A program made the translations under genes and the position numbers. DNA of 64,000 nt from NCBI RefSeq assembly GCF_014466955.1, contig NZ_AP023396.1, positions 6,758,001 to 6,822,000 of the forward strand, read 5' to 3'. The stretch is from Nocardia wallacei (GTDB lineage: Bacteria > Actinomycetota > Actinomycetes > Mycobacteriales > Mycobacteriaceae). Under the pieces are notes generated by a model. It was not told the DNA's origin. It saw only the letters and a program-made list of their open reading frames with translations, and searched no databases. This document shows positions 13,688 to 21,033 of this stretch, one piece after another (the first letter of the stretch is position 1; each line of letters starts with the position of its first letter).

Positions 13688-15532
13688 ATGGCACTGATCT
13701 GGCGGCAGAAACCCACCACCGGCCCGGACACCACCGTAGAGCCGCTGGTGGTGTCGTCGGTGTCCGCACTCACCGCGGCCTCCACCGCCGTCCCCGCGCA
13801 CCGCTGGGGCAAGGTGGTCAAGCCCTCCGGTGAGGGCAAGAAGTGGCAGCCCGAAGCGTGGGACATGCTCGACAACGTCGGAGAGCTGTCGTTCGCGCTG
13901 CTGTGGAAAACCGCGCTCCTCAGCCGCTTCCGGCTCGTCGCCAGCGACATCGACCCCGAAACCGGGAAACCCACCGGCAGCACCGAACACGCTGCCGCCA
14001 AGGACATCGTGGCCCGGATCGCGGGCGGAGTCGCCGGCCAATCCCAGATGCTCGGCAGGCTCGCGCCGCTGATGATGATCCCCGGTGAGGGCTGGCTGGC
14101 GATCATCTACCCGGACGGCCAGGAGCAATGGCACGTCCTGTCCACGGACGAGATCAAGACCCGCGGCGACGACGTGGAGATCACGCTCCAGGACGGCACC
14201 ACGTACAAGCTCGACAAGGAGAACGACACCTTGTCGAGGATCTGGCGGCAGGACCCCCGCCAATCGTGGCTTGCCTGGTCGCCGGTGAAGGCCGCGCTGC
14301 CGATCCTGCGGCGGATCGTGCGCATGGAGCAGAACATCGAGGCCGCGGGCAAGAGCAGGCAGGCCGGTAACGGGATCCTCGTGCTGCCGCGCGAGATCTC
14401 GATGCCGACCACGCCCGCGCCCCGCGGTGAACCGGACCCTGACGCACCGAACCTGCCGCCGCCGCCCGCCCCACCGAGCCGGTTCGCGAGCGCGGATGAG
14501 ATCCGGATCGCGTTGCAGGAGGCGATGAGCAAGGCCATCGACGACCCGTCCAGCGCGGCCGCCCTGGTGCCGATCGTGCTCACGGTCGCCGGGGATTACG
14601 TCGACAAGATCCGCCACATCAAATTCGACTCCGAGGTGTCCGAGAAGGCGCAGGCCGCGCAGGAGAAAGCCGTCCGCCGCCTGGCGATGACCCTCGATAT
14701 GCCGCCGGAGGTGCTGCTGGGCCTGGCCGACCTCAACCACTGGTCGCTATACGGGGTGGAGGAGGAGGCAGTCCGCTGGCATGCCGCGCCGGAGATGGAG
14801 ACCATCTGCGCCGCGCTCACCGAGCAGCTGCTCCGGCCGATGCTCGGTGCGGGCGCGGAGAACGTCGTCATCTGGTACGACACCTCCGATGTCGAGGCGG
14901 AGCCGGATCAGCTGGCGAAGGTGTCCGCGGCGTACAAGGACGGCGTGGTCAACGCGGAGGCGTACATCCGCGAACTCGGGCTCAGCGTGGAAGAGGACGG
15001 CTACGACCTGTCCACCGAGACCGGCTGGGCGCTGTGGACCGTCGACCAGGTACGACGCACCCCGCAACTCCTACCGCAGCTGCTGCCGGTGCTGCGGATG
15101 CTCGTGCCCGCCCTCTCGGGGCTGCCCGAACTCCCCGCCGCCCCAGCGAGCCCGCCGGCCGATCCGCCGCCGGAGACGATCGACGCCCGCGTGCCGGACA
15201 CCCGCGAGAACGCTGCCGCTCAGGCGATCGTCCGCATGTGCGTCAACGAGGCCATGAGGTTGGCGGCGAACCGGCGCCGGACGCGGCGCGCGCACGCGTC
15301 GGTGCGGGGCATGTCGACCATGGACACCCACCGGAAACTCGGGCCCTGCGACGAGTCCGAAGTGGACGGCCTGATAGCCGGGTGGGACGACATGGTGGAC
15401 GAAGGCGTATGCGCGACAGCCGGTATCGACCGTGACCGGCTTCGCAGGCTGGTGGTGGCGACGTGCCGGGCCGCGCTCACCACCGGGCAACCGCCCGCCC
15501 TGCCCACGCAGCTGACGGGGGCGCTGGTGTGA
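13688..15532 (+). CDS. Portal protein, 614 aa
   Basis: Dodecameric DNA gate of the capsid vertex. The order of features fits actinophage portals: N-terminal wing (KWQPEAWDMLDNVGELSFALLWKT), clip/stem region with ITLQDGTTYKL, a helical segment (QEKAVRRLAMTLDMPPEVLLG) and an alpha-helical C-terminal crown. A Pro/Ala-rich linker (about residues 238-262, LPPPPAPPS) and a second one near 480-500 are insertions. Length is at the large end for the family. ATG lies 9 nt behind the late-type element. The stop overlaps the next GTG (GTGTGA). Confidence 0.93.
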   Translation: MALIWRQKPTTGPDTTVEPLVVSSVSALTAASTAVPAHRWGKVVKPSGEGKKWQPEAWDMLDNVGELSFALLWKTALLSRFRLVASDIDPETGKPTGSTEHAAAKDIVARIAGGVAGQSQMLGRLAPLMMIPGEGWLAIIYPDGQEQWHVLSTDEIKTRGDDVEITLQDGTTYKLDKENDTLSRIWRQDPRQSWLAWSPVKAALPILRRIVRMEQNIEAAGKSRQAGNGILVLPREISMPTTPAPRGEPDPDAPNLPPPPAPPSRFASADEIRIALQEAMSKAIDDPSSAAALVPIVLTVAGDYVDKIRHIKFDSEVSEKAQAAQEKAVRRLAMTLDMPPEVLLGLADLNHWSLYGVEEEAVRWHAAPEMETICAALTEQLLRPMLGAGAENVVIWYDTSDVEAEPDQLAKVSAAYKDGVVNAEAYIRELGLSVEEDGYDLSTETGWALWTVDQVRRTPQLLPQLLPVLRMLVPALSGLPELPAAPASPPADPPPETIDARVPDTRENAAAQAIVRMCVNEAMRLAANRRRTRRAHASVRGMSTMDTHRKLGPCDESEVDGLIAGWDDMVDEGVCATAGIDRDRLRRLVVATCRAALTTGQPPALPTQLTGALV

Positions 15533-17601
15533 GACGGGAGCAGCGCGCCGCCCTCGTGGAGGTCCTGGCCCTCGAACGCGAGATCGAGGACCTGGCCGCC
15601 GACGCCCTCACCACCTGGCTACAGGTCGCCGCCGACGCCGCCTTGCCGGCGCTCACGGCCGCGGCGATCCCGCCCGACCCGGACGCCATCACCCGCACCA
15701 CGGCCGCGTGGGAGCGGGAGCTGGACCGCGGGTTCCTTCCGAAGTTCGCGGCGATCGTGGACCGGCTGCTCGGTGCGGATCGGGATCGGCTGGAGGAGTG
15801 GCGTACCCGCACGCTGGCGTCGGTGCGGGAGCGGCTGCTGTCCATCCCCGCCCGCGCGGCGCGGAAGGTGCACGCGGCGATCCGGGACGCGGCCGGGCAG
15901 GCCGTGGACGCGGTGCGCGAACTCGCCGCCCGCGCACTGTCGCCCGCGCGCTGGCGCAGTGACGCGGCGGAGATCGGGCGCACGAACGGGGCCGCGATCT
16001 ACAACGCCACCAAGCTCGCCCGCGCCGCGCTCGAGGAACGCGACACCGGGGTCACATTGGACAAGGTATGGCTGTCGCTGCACGACGGCCACACCCGCCA
16101 CACCCACCAGGCCGCCGACCGCCAACGCGTCTCGCTCGCAGCCGATTTCGTGGTCGGCGGTGCGGCCCTGCGCTTCCCCGGCGACCCGTACGGGCCGCCC
16201 GGCGAAGTCATCAACTGCCGTTGCGTGATCGCGATCGTGCAATCGGCACTCGAGATTCCGGCCCCGGCTCGAGTAGCGTCAGCAGCAGACACAGGAGGAA
16301 CCATGGCGGCCAAAGCATTTGAGGCGCTGCTCATCCCGACGGGAGTCGTCGGCCGCTCCGGCTATTCGATGCTCGCCGCGGGCGCCGAACTCGTCGACAC
16401 CGTGCTCCCACTCCCGCTGAAGTGGCAGCGCGCCGACGTGCCCGCCCACGACGGCAGCGTCACCGTCGGCGCGATCGAGAAGCTGGAGATGCGCGACGGC
16501 GGAGTGTGGGGCATCGGCACGATGCTCGACAACGCCGAAACCACGGAGGTGGAGCAGCAGATCGAGGCCGGTGTCACGCAGCCGTCCGTGGAGCTGGTGG
16601 TGCGCGCCGAGACCATGACCGACGCCTCCGGCACTCCGATCACCATGGAGACTGCCGAGCAGCTGTACATGGACGGCGCGCAGATCGTGATGCGCTGGGA
16701 CGCAGTGGAAATCGTCGGCGCATCCCTGGTCAGCGTGCCCGAGTTCCGCGACACCTCCATCACGCTCCGCGACGCTGAGCCCGGCACGGTGCCACCCAAG
16801 CTGTCGGTGGTGGCGGCCGTCGCGAATGCGCGGATCGTGGAACCGCACAGGTACCCGCACGAGTTCTTCACCGATCCGGAACTCGCCGAACCGATCCCGA
16901 TCCAGGTCAACTCGCAGGGCCGCGTCATCGGCTACCTGGCCCTCTGGGAGAGCAAGCACCGCGCCTACCCAGACATGCCGGTCACCCCGTACCGCACCAA
17001 CTGCGGATACGCCGATTTCCACCAGACCACCGCCTACTTGGACAACGGCACCACCATGGCAGTCGGCCGGCTCACCGTCGGCGGCGGCCACGCCATCCCC
17101 GGCAAAGGCGTCCAGGCCGCGCTGGCACACCATGACGACGTATCCACCTGCTGGGCGTACGTCATCGCGGGCGAAGACGACTTCGGCATCTGGGTCTCGG
17201 GCGCCATCCACTTCGACGCCGATGAGCGGATGGTGAAGCTCGCACTCGGCACACCGCACTCCGGGCACTGGGAACGCACCGCGGGCGGCCGGCCGGAACT
17301 GATCATCGCGCACGCGGTGAACGATCCAGGGTTCGCGAACTACTACCAGCGCGCCGCCGACCGCGAAGGCGACCTCGGCATGGTGGCGTGCTTCGCACCG
17401 GCTCCGGTGCAGCCGGTCGCCAATTCCGCGCTGCTCGATGCGGTAGCCGAGCGTGCTGTGCTCGCTTTCGTGGAGCACCAGGCCGTCCAGGCGCGCGCGG
17501 ACCAGGTTCGCGCGGCCATGGACGCCGCGGGCGTACGGCGAAAGCGGTCGCTGGCGGAGGCGATCCGGGCGAACCACGCAGCGCGGGCGGGAGCACGCTG
17601 A
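15529..17601 (+). CDS. MuF-like head morphogenesis domain fused to capsid maturation protease, 690 aa
   Basis: GTG overlaps the portal stop. Residues 1-250 are a MuF-type minor head protein: long helical start, LALDKVWLSLHDG-like segment (TLDKVWLSLHDGHTRHTHQA), and the INCRC motif at 228-232. From residue 259 (ATG 16303) a new domain begins (MAAKAFEALLIPTGVVG) that extends to the end and has the layout of actinophage capsid maturation proteases. AGGAGG at 16293-16298 precedes ATG 16303, so a separate 432-residue protease may be made. The fusion joins two functions that act at the same vertex. Confidence 0.8.
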   Translation: MRREQRAALVEVLALEREIEDLAADALTTWLQVAADAALPALTAAAIPPDPDAITRTTAAWERELDRGFLPKFAAIVDRLLGADRDRLEEWRTRTLASVRERLLSIPARAARKVHAAIRDAAGQAVDAVRELAARALSPARWRSDAAEIGRTNGAAIYNATKLARAALEERDTGVTLDKVWLSLHDGHTRHTHQAADRQRVSLAADFVVGGAALRFPGDPYGPPGEVINCRCVIAIVQSALEIPAPARVASAADTGGTMAAKAFEALLIPTGVVGRSGYSMLAAGAELVDTVLPLPLKWQRADVPAHDGSVTVGAIEKLEMRDGGVWGIGTMLDNAETTEVEQQIEAGVTQPSVELVVRAETMTDASGTPITMETAEQLYMDGAQIVMRWDAVEIVGASLVSVPEFRDTSITLRDAEPGTVPPKLSVVAAVANARIVEPHRYPHEFFTDPELAEPIPIQVNSQGRVIGYLALWESKHRAYPDMPVTPYRTNCGYADFHQTTAYLDNGTTMAVGRLTVGGGHAIPGKGVQAALAHHDDVSTCWAYVIAGEDDFGIWVSGAIHFDADERMVKLALGTPHSGHWERTAGGRPELIIAHAVNDPGFANYYQRAADREGDLGMVACFAPAPVQPVANSALLDAVAERAVLAFVEHQAVQARADQVRAAMDAAGVRRKRSLAEAIRANHAARAGAR

Positions 17602-17771
17602 TGGGCTGCGGCTGCGGGGGCGCGAAGGCCAGCACCGGCGGGAGGATGCAGTACATCGTGATCGCCGCTGAGGGCGGGAAGAAGTACGGTCCGTACCTCA
17701 CCGCGGTCGAAGCCCGGATGAAGTTGATGGAGATCGGCGGCGGGGCGATGAAGCAAGTCCCCGCCGAATAG
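17601..17771 (+). CDS. Small Gly/Cys-rich protein, 56 aa
   Basis: ATG overlaps the previous stop (TGATG). It begins with MGCGCGG and continues with a compact basic domain (QYIVIAAEGGKKYGPYLTAVEARMKLME). Small proteins of this design sit between protease and capsid genes in many actinophages; role unknown. A terminator follows. Confidence 0.75.
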   Translation: MGCGCGGAKASTGGRMQYIVIAAEGGKKYGPYLTAVEARMKLMEIGGGAMKQVPAE

Positions 17772-17777
17772 CGGAGC

Positions 17778-17802
17778 GGCCCGGCAGGAATCCTGCCGGG
17801 CC
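17778..17802. terminator. Bidirectional intrinsic terminator
   Basis: 10-bp GC stem (17778-17787 with 17793-17802), loop GAATC. Between the plus-strand head genes and the minus-strand helicase. Confidence 0.8.
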
Positions 17803-17816
17803 CGCTGCTGCTCGGG

Positions 17817-19251
17817 TCAGGAGAGATAGGCGTCGATCCAGCCGAGCCCGCCACGGTCCAAGCGAAGCCGGGCGCGGGTCACCGACACGTACGCCAGCAT
17901 GGCATCCGCGTCGTCCACCGTCTTCCACTCCCCATCCTCATCACGCTCCGGCTCGGGGAAGTCGTCGGCGATCAGCACGTCGTCCCACTCGCGGCCCTTG
18001 CTCTTGTGCGCGGTGGACACGATCACGTCGGCACGCCGCTCCTCGCTCAACGAGTCGGCGGCGCGGATGATCTCCTCCACGCCGTGGGTGTCGATCAGAT
18101 CCACCAGCGGCTTCAGATCCCGCCCGGACGGCTCCCCCGCGAAGTCCTGCACCTCACCCCAGGAGTTGAACAGGAACAGCTCCGGGTGGCTGGTGCGGCG
18201 GCCGTCCTTCAAGTCCTGGGCGGCTTCCGCCAGCCGCTTGATCGCGGCCCCGCCACCCACCAGGGCGACCCGCGCGCCGCCCGCGAGGAACGCCATCACC
18301 TTCCCCATCGCGGCGGCGTTGGTGCGGCACAGGATCGCGTTCGGCGCGGCCAACTCGGTGATCTCCGAGGCGAGGTTGGGGTTCCCGGCCAGGCGCAGCG
18401 ACGTCGGCAGCAAGCTCAGCCACTTGTTCGCCTCCTCCGCCACCTTGGGGCCGAACCGCCACGACTGCGACAGGTACAGGCGGCGGTCGGCGGGCCAGGT
18501 GTCCAGGGCGTCGACCGCGCCCCGCCACGCGTACAGCTGCTGCGCCGAGTCGCCCACGGCGATCTGCTGGGCCTGGTGCTGGTCCTGGACCAGGCTGGCC
18601 ACCAACGGGGTTCGAGTCCTGGCACTCGTCCAGCATCACCAGGTCGGCGGGAAGCTCGGGGCGGGTGAGTGCCCAGATCTTCAGGTAGTGGTCGTGCTCG
18701 AACCGCAGCATGCCGTCGATGCTCTGGATGTCGTCCCACGCCTTCCGCGCGAACGGAAGCACCACCCGCTGAATCGCCAGGTGGTCGTCCACCGACGCGC
18801 CGGTCTGGCGCGGCACATGATGCCGGTCGATCTCGGTGTCCGCCGAGTAGCAGAACCGCTGCACCGTCTCCAACGCGATCCGCGCCTGCTGCGCCGGAGT
18901 GATCCGCGACGGCCCGAGATCCAGCCACCGCGTGATGCCGAGCAGTTCGGCGGCACGCTTACCGGGCTGGCGCGGCCCGTTCAACCGGTGCCGGTAGTTA
19001 CGGCCCACCGCAGCCATGGCGAGGCTGTGCGCGGTCCGGCACTGGATCGACGGCGGGAACGACGCCGCGGCTTCGTCGGCGATGGCCCGGTTGTAGGCCA
19101 CGTAGATACCGGCCTTGCCGTCCAGCTCCCGCGCGACCATCTTCAGCGTGGAGGTCTTGCCGGTTCCGGCGCCGGCCTGGATGACGAGGTTGTGGCCCTC
19201 GCGGGCGGCGTCGATGATGGCCGCCTGTTCGGGGGTGGGTGCGTAGGACAT
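17817..19251 (-). pseudogene. UvrD/Rep-like helicase interrupted by a 1-nt frameshift
   Basis: Superfamily 1 helicase, about 478 residues if restored. The N-terminal frame (19251 to about 18600) has the Q-motif region, Walker A AGAGTGKT and Walker B LVMLDECQDSNPV. The remaining motifs (GDSAQQLYAWRGA, VSTAHKSKGREWD, YVSVTRAR) are in another frame (18605-17817). Deleting one G in the run at plus positions about 18602-18605 joins them exactly (NPVVASLVQ). This may be a true mutation, an assembly error or, less likely, programmed. It has a structured leader (19253-19289) but no own promoter. Confidence 0.82.
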
Positions 19252-19252
19252 T

Positions 19253-19289
19253 CCGGCTCCAATCCGGTTGGGTGACGGCTTGCTCCGTC
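19253..19289 (-). promoter_or_regulatory. Structured mRNA leader copy 7 (helicase)
   Basis: Minus strand: GACGG (19285-19289) with CCGTC (19274-19278), loop AGCAAG; then CCGG (19264-19267), loop ATTGGAG containing the Shine-Dalgarno, CCGG (19253-19256), one base, ATG. No promoter of the TTGACC class lies directly upstream. Confidence 0.78.
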
Positions 19290-19305
19290 AGGCGTGTGGG
19301 GGTCG

Positions 19306-19331
19306 GTGCCCGTTCCGGTCGGAACGGGCAC
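19306..19331 (-). terminator. Hairpin between the 83-aa gene and the helicase
   Basis: Perfect 11-bp stem (19306-19316 with 19321-19331), 4-nt loop, no T run. It may attenuate transcription from the promoter at 19648 into the helicase. Confidence 0.55.
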
Positions 19332-19338
19332 GCACGGG

Positions 19339-19590
19339 TCAGGATCGGGCGGCGGCGAGCACGGCGGCGCGCACCGCCGCTGGCTCCTCGTTCGCCTTCA
19401 CGGCAGCAGTCCACGCCGTCTCCACGGCGGGGATGCGCTGGCGAAGGGCCGTGATGGCGGCCGAAAGAACCATCCGCTCACCGCGGACCATTCGCGGCTG
19501 GGCCGACAGCTTGGCGATGGTGTCGACCAGATGGTCGGTGGTGTAGGTGCTGACGACCTCTTTGATCCGGTCGAATGCGCGGTCCGACAT
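19339..19590 (-). CDS. Small helical protein, 83 aa
   Basis: First gene behind promoter copy 6 and its leader. The product is alpha-helical with Ala-rich C-terminus (AVKANEEPAAVRAAVLAAARS) and no recognised domain. AGGAG lies 7 nt before ATG, outside the CCGG hairpin in this case. It is probably co-transcribed with the helicase. Confidence 0.7.
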   Translation of the reverse strand: MSDRAFDRIKEVVSTYTTDHLVDTIAKLSAQPRMVRGERMVLSAAITALRQRIPAVETAWTAAVKANEEPAAVRAAVLAAARS

Positions 19591-19601
19591 GTGGTTCTCC
19601 T

Positions 19602-19636
19602 CCGGCTTGCTCCGGCTGTGTGACGGCTTGTCCGTC
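19602..19636 (-). promoter_or_regulatory. Structured mRNA leader copy 8
   Basis: Minus strand: GACGG (19632-19636)/CCGTC (19622-19626), loop ACAAG, 12 nt after the -10 box. CCGG (19612-19615)/CCGG (19602-19605) with loop AGCAAG. Here the Shine-Dalgarno lies just after the hairpin. Confidence 0.78.
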
Positions 19637-19647
19637 GAACATCACTG

Positions 19648-19676
19648 ACTATACCTGCAAAGAGGTGTACCGTCTA
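19648..19676 (-). promoter_or_regulatory. Prophage promoter/operator copy 6
   Basis: Minus strand: TAGACG (19671-19676), 17-nt spacer, TATAGT (19648-19653). The palindrome appears in inverted orientation relative to the promoter (GTACACCTCTTTGCAGGTAT), as expected for a symmetric operator. Confidence 0.75.
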
Positions 19677-19699
19677 GGAGGTCTTCGCGCGTTGGTGAA

Positions 19700-20284
19700 T
19701 CACCAAGTCACGGCAGGCAGTTCCAGGTCGATCGGAAATGGTGCGTCCAGCTCGACATGTCCCGTGAATACCGCCGTGGGTGTGTATCGTCCGGCCTGGA
19801 GTTCGTGCACATGCAGGACCATCGTGTCGTCGCGGTTCTCGACACGCCACAGATGCCGGACACCGGCCGCCGCGTACACGGCTGGCCGGAGCACACGGTC
19901 TCGGGTGAGCGTGCCGGGCGACACCACCTCCACCACCAGGTGCACGGTCGCGGGCGGGTAGGCGAGACGGTCGGGCCGTATCGCGGATCGGTCGACAGCG
20001 AGCAGGTCCGGCATCGGCACCGTGTCGCCGAGATCGACACCCGCGCCGGACGTGATCACGACGTCCATGGGCGCGATGTCCTGGAGTCGCGTCTTCAGCG
20101 CGGTCCGGGCCTCGTTGTGCCACATCGTGGACAACGGCTCCACAACCACCTGGCCGTCCAGCAGCTCGAAGCTCGCGTCCACCGTCTCGGTGAGGCGGGG
20201 CAGGTCGGCGGCGGTGAATCCGGTGGGCGGCGGAGTCGGCACGAACACGGTCCGGCCCGGCACTGTGGCGGTCACCTCGCGCAC
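19700..20284 (-). CDS. Uma2-family (DUF820) protein, 194 aa
   Basis: PD-(D/E)XK-type fold of unknown target. Family marks: LPRLTETVDASFELLDGQVVVEPLSTMWHNEA, then PMPDLLAV (Asp), VHLVVEVVSPGT (Glu) and RDRVLRPAVYAAAGVRHLWRVE. The family is abundant in actinobacteria and cyanobacteria. The GTG at 20284 is the longest start; a TATCGT box at 20283-20288 lies 7 nt before the in-frame GTG at 20275, which could be a leaderless start. As a prophage accessory gene it might attack competing DNA, but activity is not established. Confidence 0.85.
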   Translation of the reverse strand: MREVTATVPGRTVFVPTPPPTGFTAADLPRLTETVDASFELLDGQVVVEPLSTMWHNEARTALKTRLQDIAPMDVVITSGAGVDLGDTVPMPDLLAVDRSAIRPDRLAYPPATVHLVVEVVSPGTLTRDRVLRPAVYAAAGVRHLWRVENRDDTMVLHVHELQAGRYTPTAVFTGHVELDAPFPIDLELPAVTW

Positions 20285-20316
20285 GATACCCGCCCGGCCG
20301 CCGGGCGCGGCACGGT

Positions 20317-20871
20317 TCAGCCGGTGATAGGAACCCGGTGAGTCTCGGGAGGAGTCCGGCCGTCCCAGATGTCGGACATCAGCAGCGACGAGGACGGGTT
20401 GGACACGTCTACGAGCACCCAGCCGCGGTACTTCGAGTTCGGGAGCGGATCGTTCGTCATCCGCTCACGGTCCGCGATGCAGAGATCGTTCGCCATCGTG
20501 AGCTTCTTCGTGTAGCCGTCCGGGGTCAGCTCCTGGAACCAGGCGTCGGAGATGTATTTCGTCGGCGGATTCGCAGTGGTCTGCAACTCGAACAGCAGCG
20601 CCACATTCGTCCCCGACGGGGGCGAGACCGTCCCGTAGCGCGTGGAGCAAACCGGGTTCACCTCCGTCTGCACGAGCGTCACCGTGCCCGTGGGCCCCTT
20701 CCGGTTGCTGATCTGGAACGGCTCGCCGACCTTCACGGCTGCGGGTCCGGCGGCCGGCACCTGCGATGCCGGTGTGGATGTGTCTTTTGGTGCGTCGTCG
20801 CTGCCGCAGGCCGCCAGTGTCGCTACCGCGGCGACGGCGACGGCAGCTGACGCGAAACGTGCTGCGATCAC
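20317..20871 (-). CDS. Predicted lipoprotein with DUF4352-like domain, 184 aa
   Basis: Signal peptide with lipobox (VAAVATLAACGS, Cys22) followed by a Thr/Ser/Pro-rich linker and a beta-sandwich-like domain (residues 45-180) containing a Cys pair. The pattern (KVGEPFQISNRKGPTGTVTLVQTEV) is that of DUF4352/telomeric-repeat-like exported domains. Likely a moron expressed from the lysogen, possibly affecting phage adsorption; this is inference. Confidence 0.8.
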   Translation of the reverse strand: MIAARFASAAVAVAAVATLAACGSDDAPKDTSTPASQVPAAGPAAVKVGEPFQISNRKGPTGTVTLVQTEVNPVCSTRYGTVSPPSGTNVALLFELQTTANPPTKYISDAWFQELTPDGYTKKLTMANDLCIADRERMTNDPLPNSKYRGWVLVDVSNPSSSLLMSDIWDGRTPPETHRVPITG

Positions 20872-20942
20872 AGGTCTTTCCCCTTCTCAAAGCGGGGTGA
20901 CGTGATCAGTCCCCCCGTGCTGGTCGGCTGATCGTAAAGCCG

Positions 20943-20964
20943 CTGCACCCCCTCCCTCTACCTT
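20943..20964 (+). promoter_or_regulatory. Late-type promoter element, copy C (capsid)
   Basis: CTGCACCCC (20943-20951), 7 nt, TACCTT (20959-20964). The capsid ATG is 69 nt downstream, with GAGGGAAGGGAAA between, so this transcript has a leader and Shine-Dalgarno. Confidence 0.72.
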
Positions 20965-21033
20965 GCGCCGCGAACCGAGGCATGGCTGTGGGCCTCTCGG
21001 GCACGAAACCGACCGAGGGAAGGGAAATCCCCC

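Noticed and set aside
15053..15076. Additional late-type element inside the portal gene (CGCACCCCGCAACTCCTACC)
   Set aside because: The first box is off consensus and lies within codons of a conserved protein with no gene start nearby; probably chance.
18154..19251. Programmed frameshift in the helicase
   Set aside because: No slippery heptamer or pseudoknot near the joint, and the upstream frame runs on for about 150 meaningless codons; mutation or assembly error is more likely.
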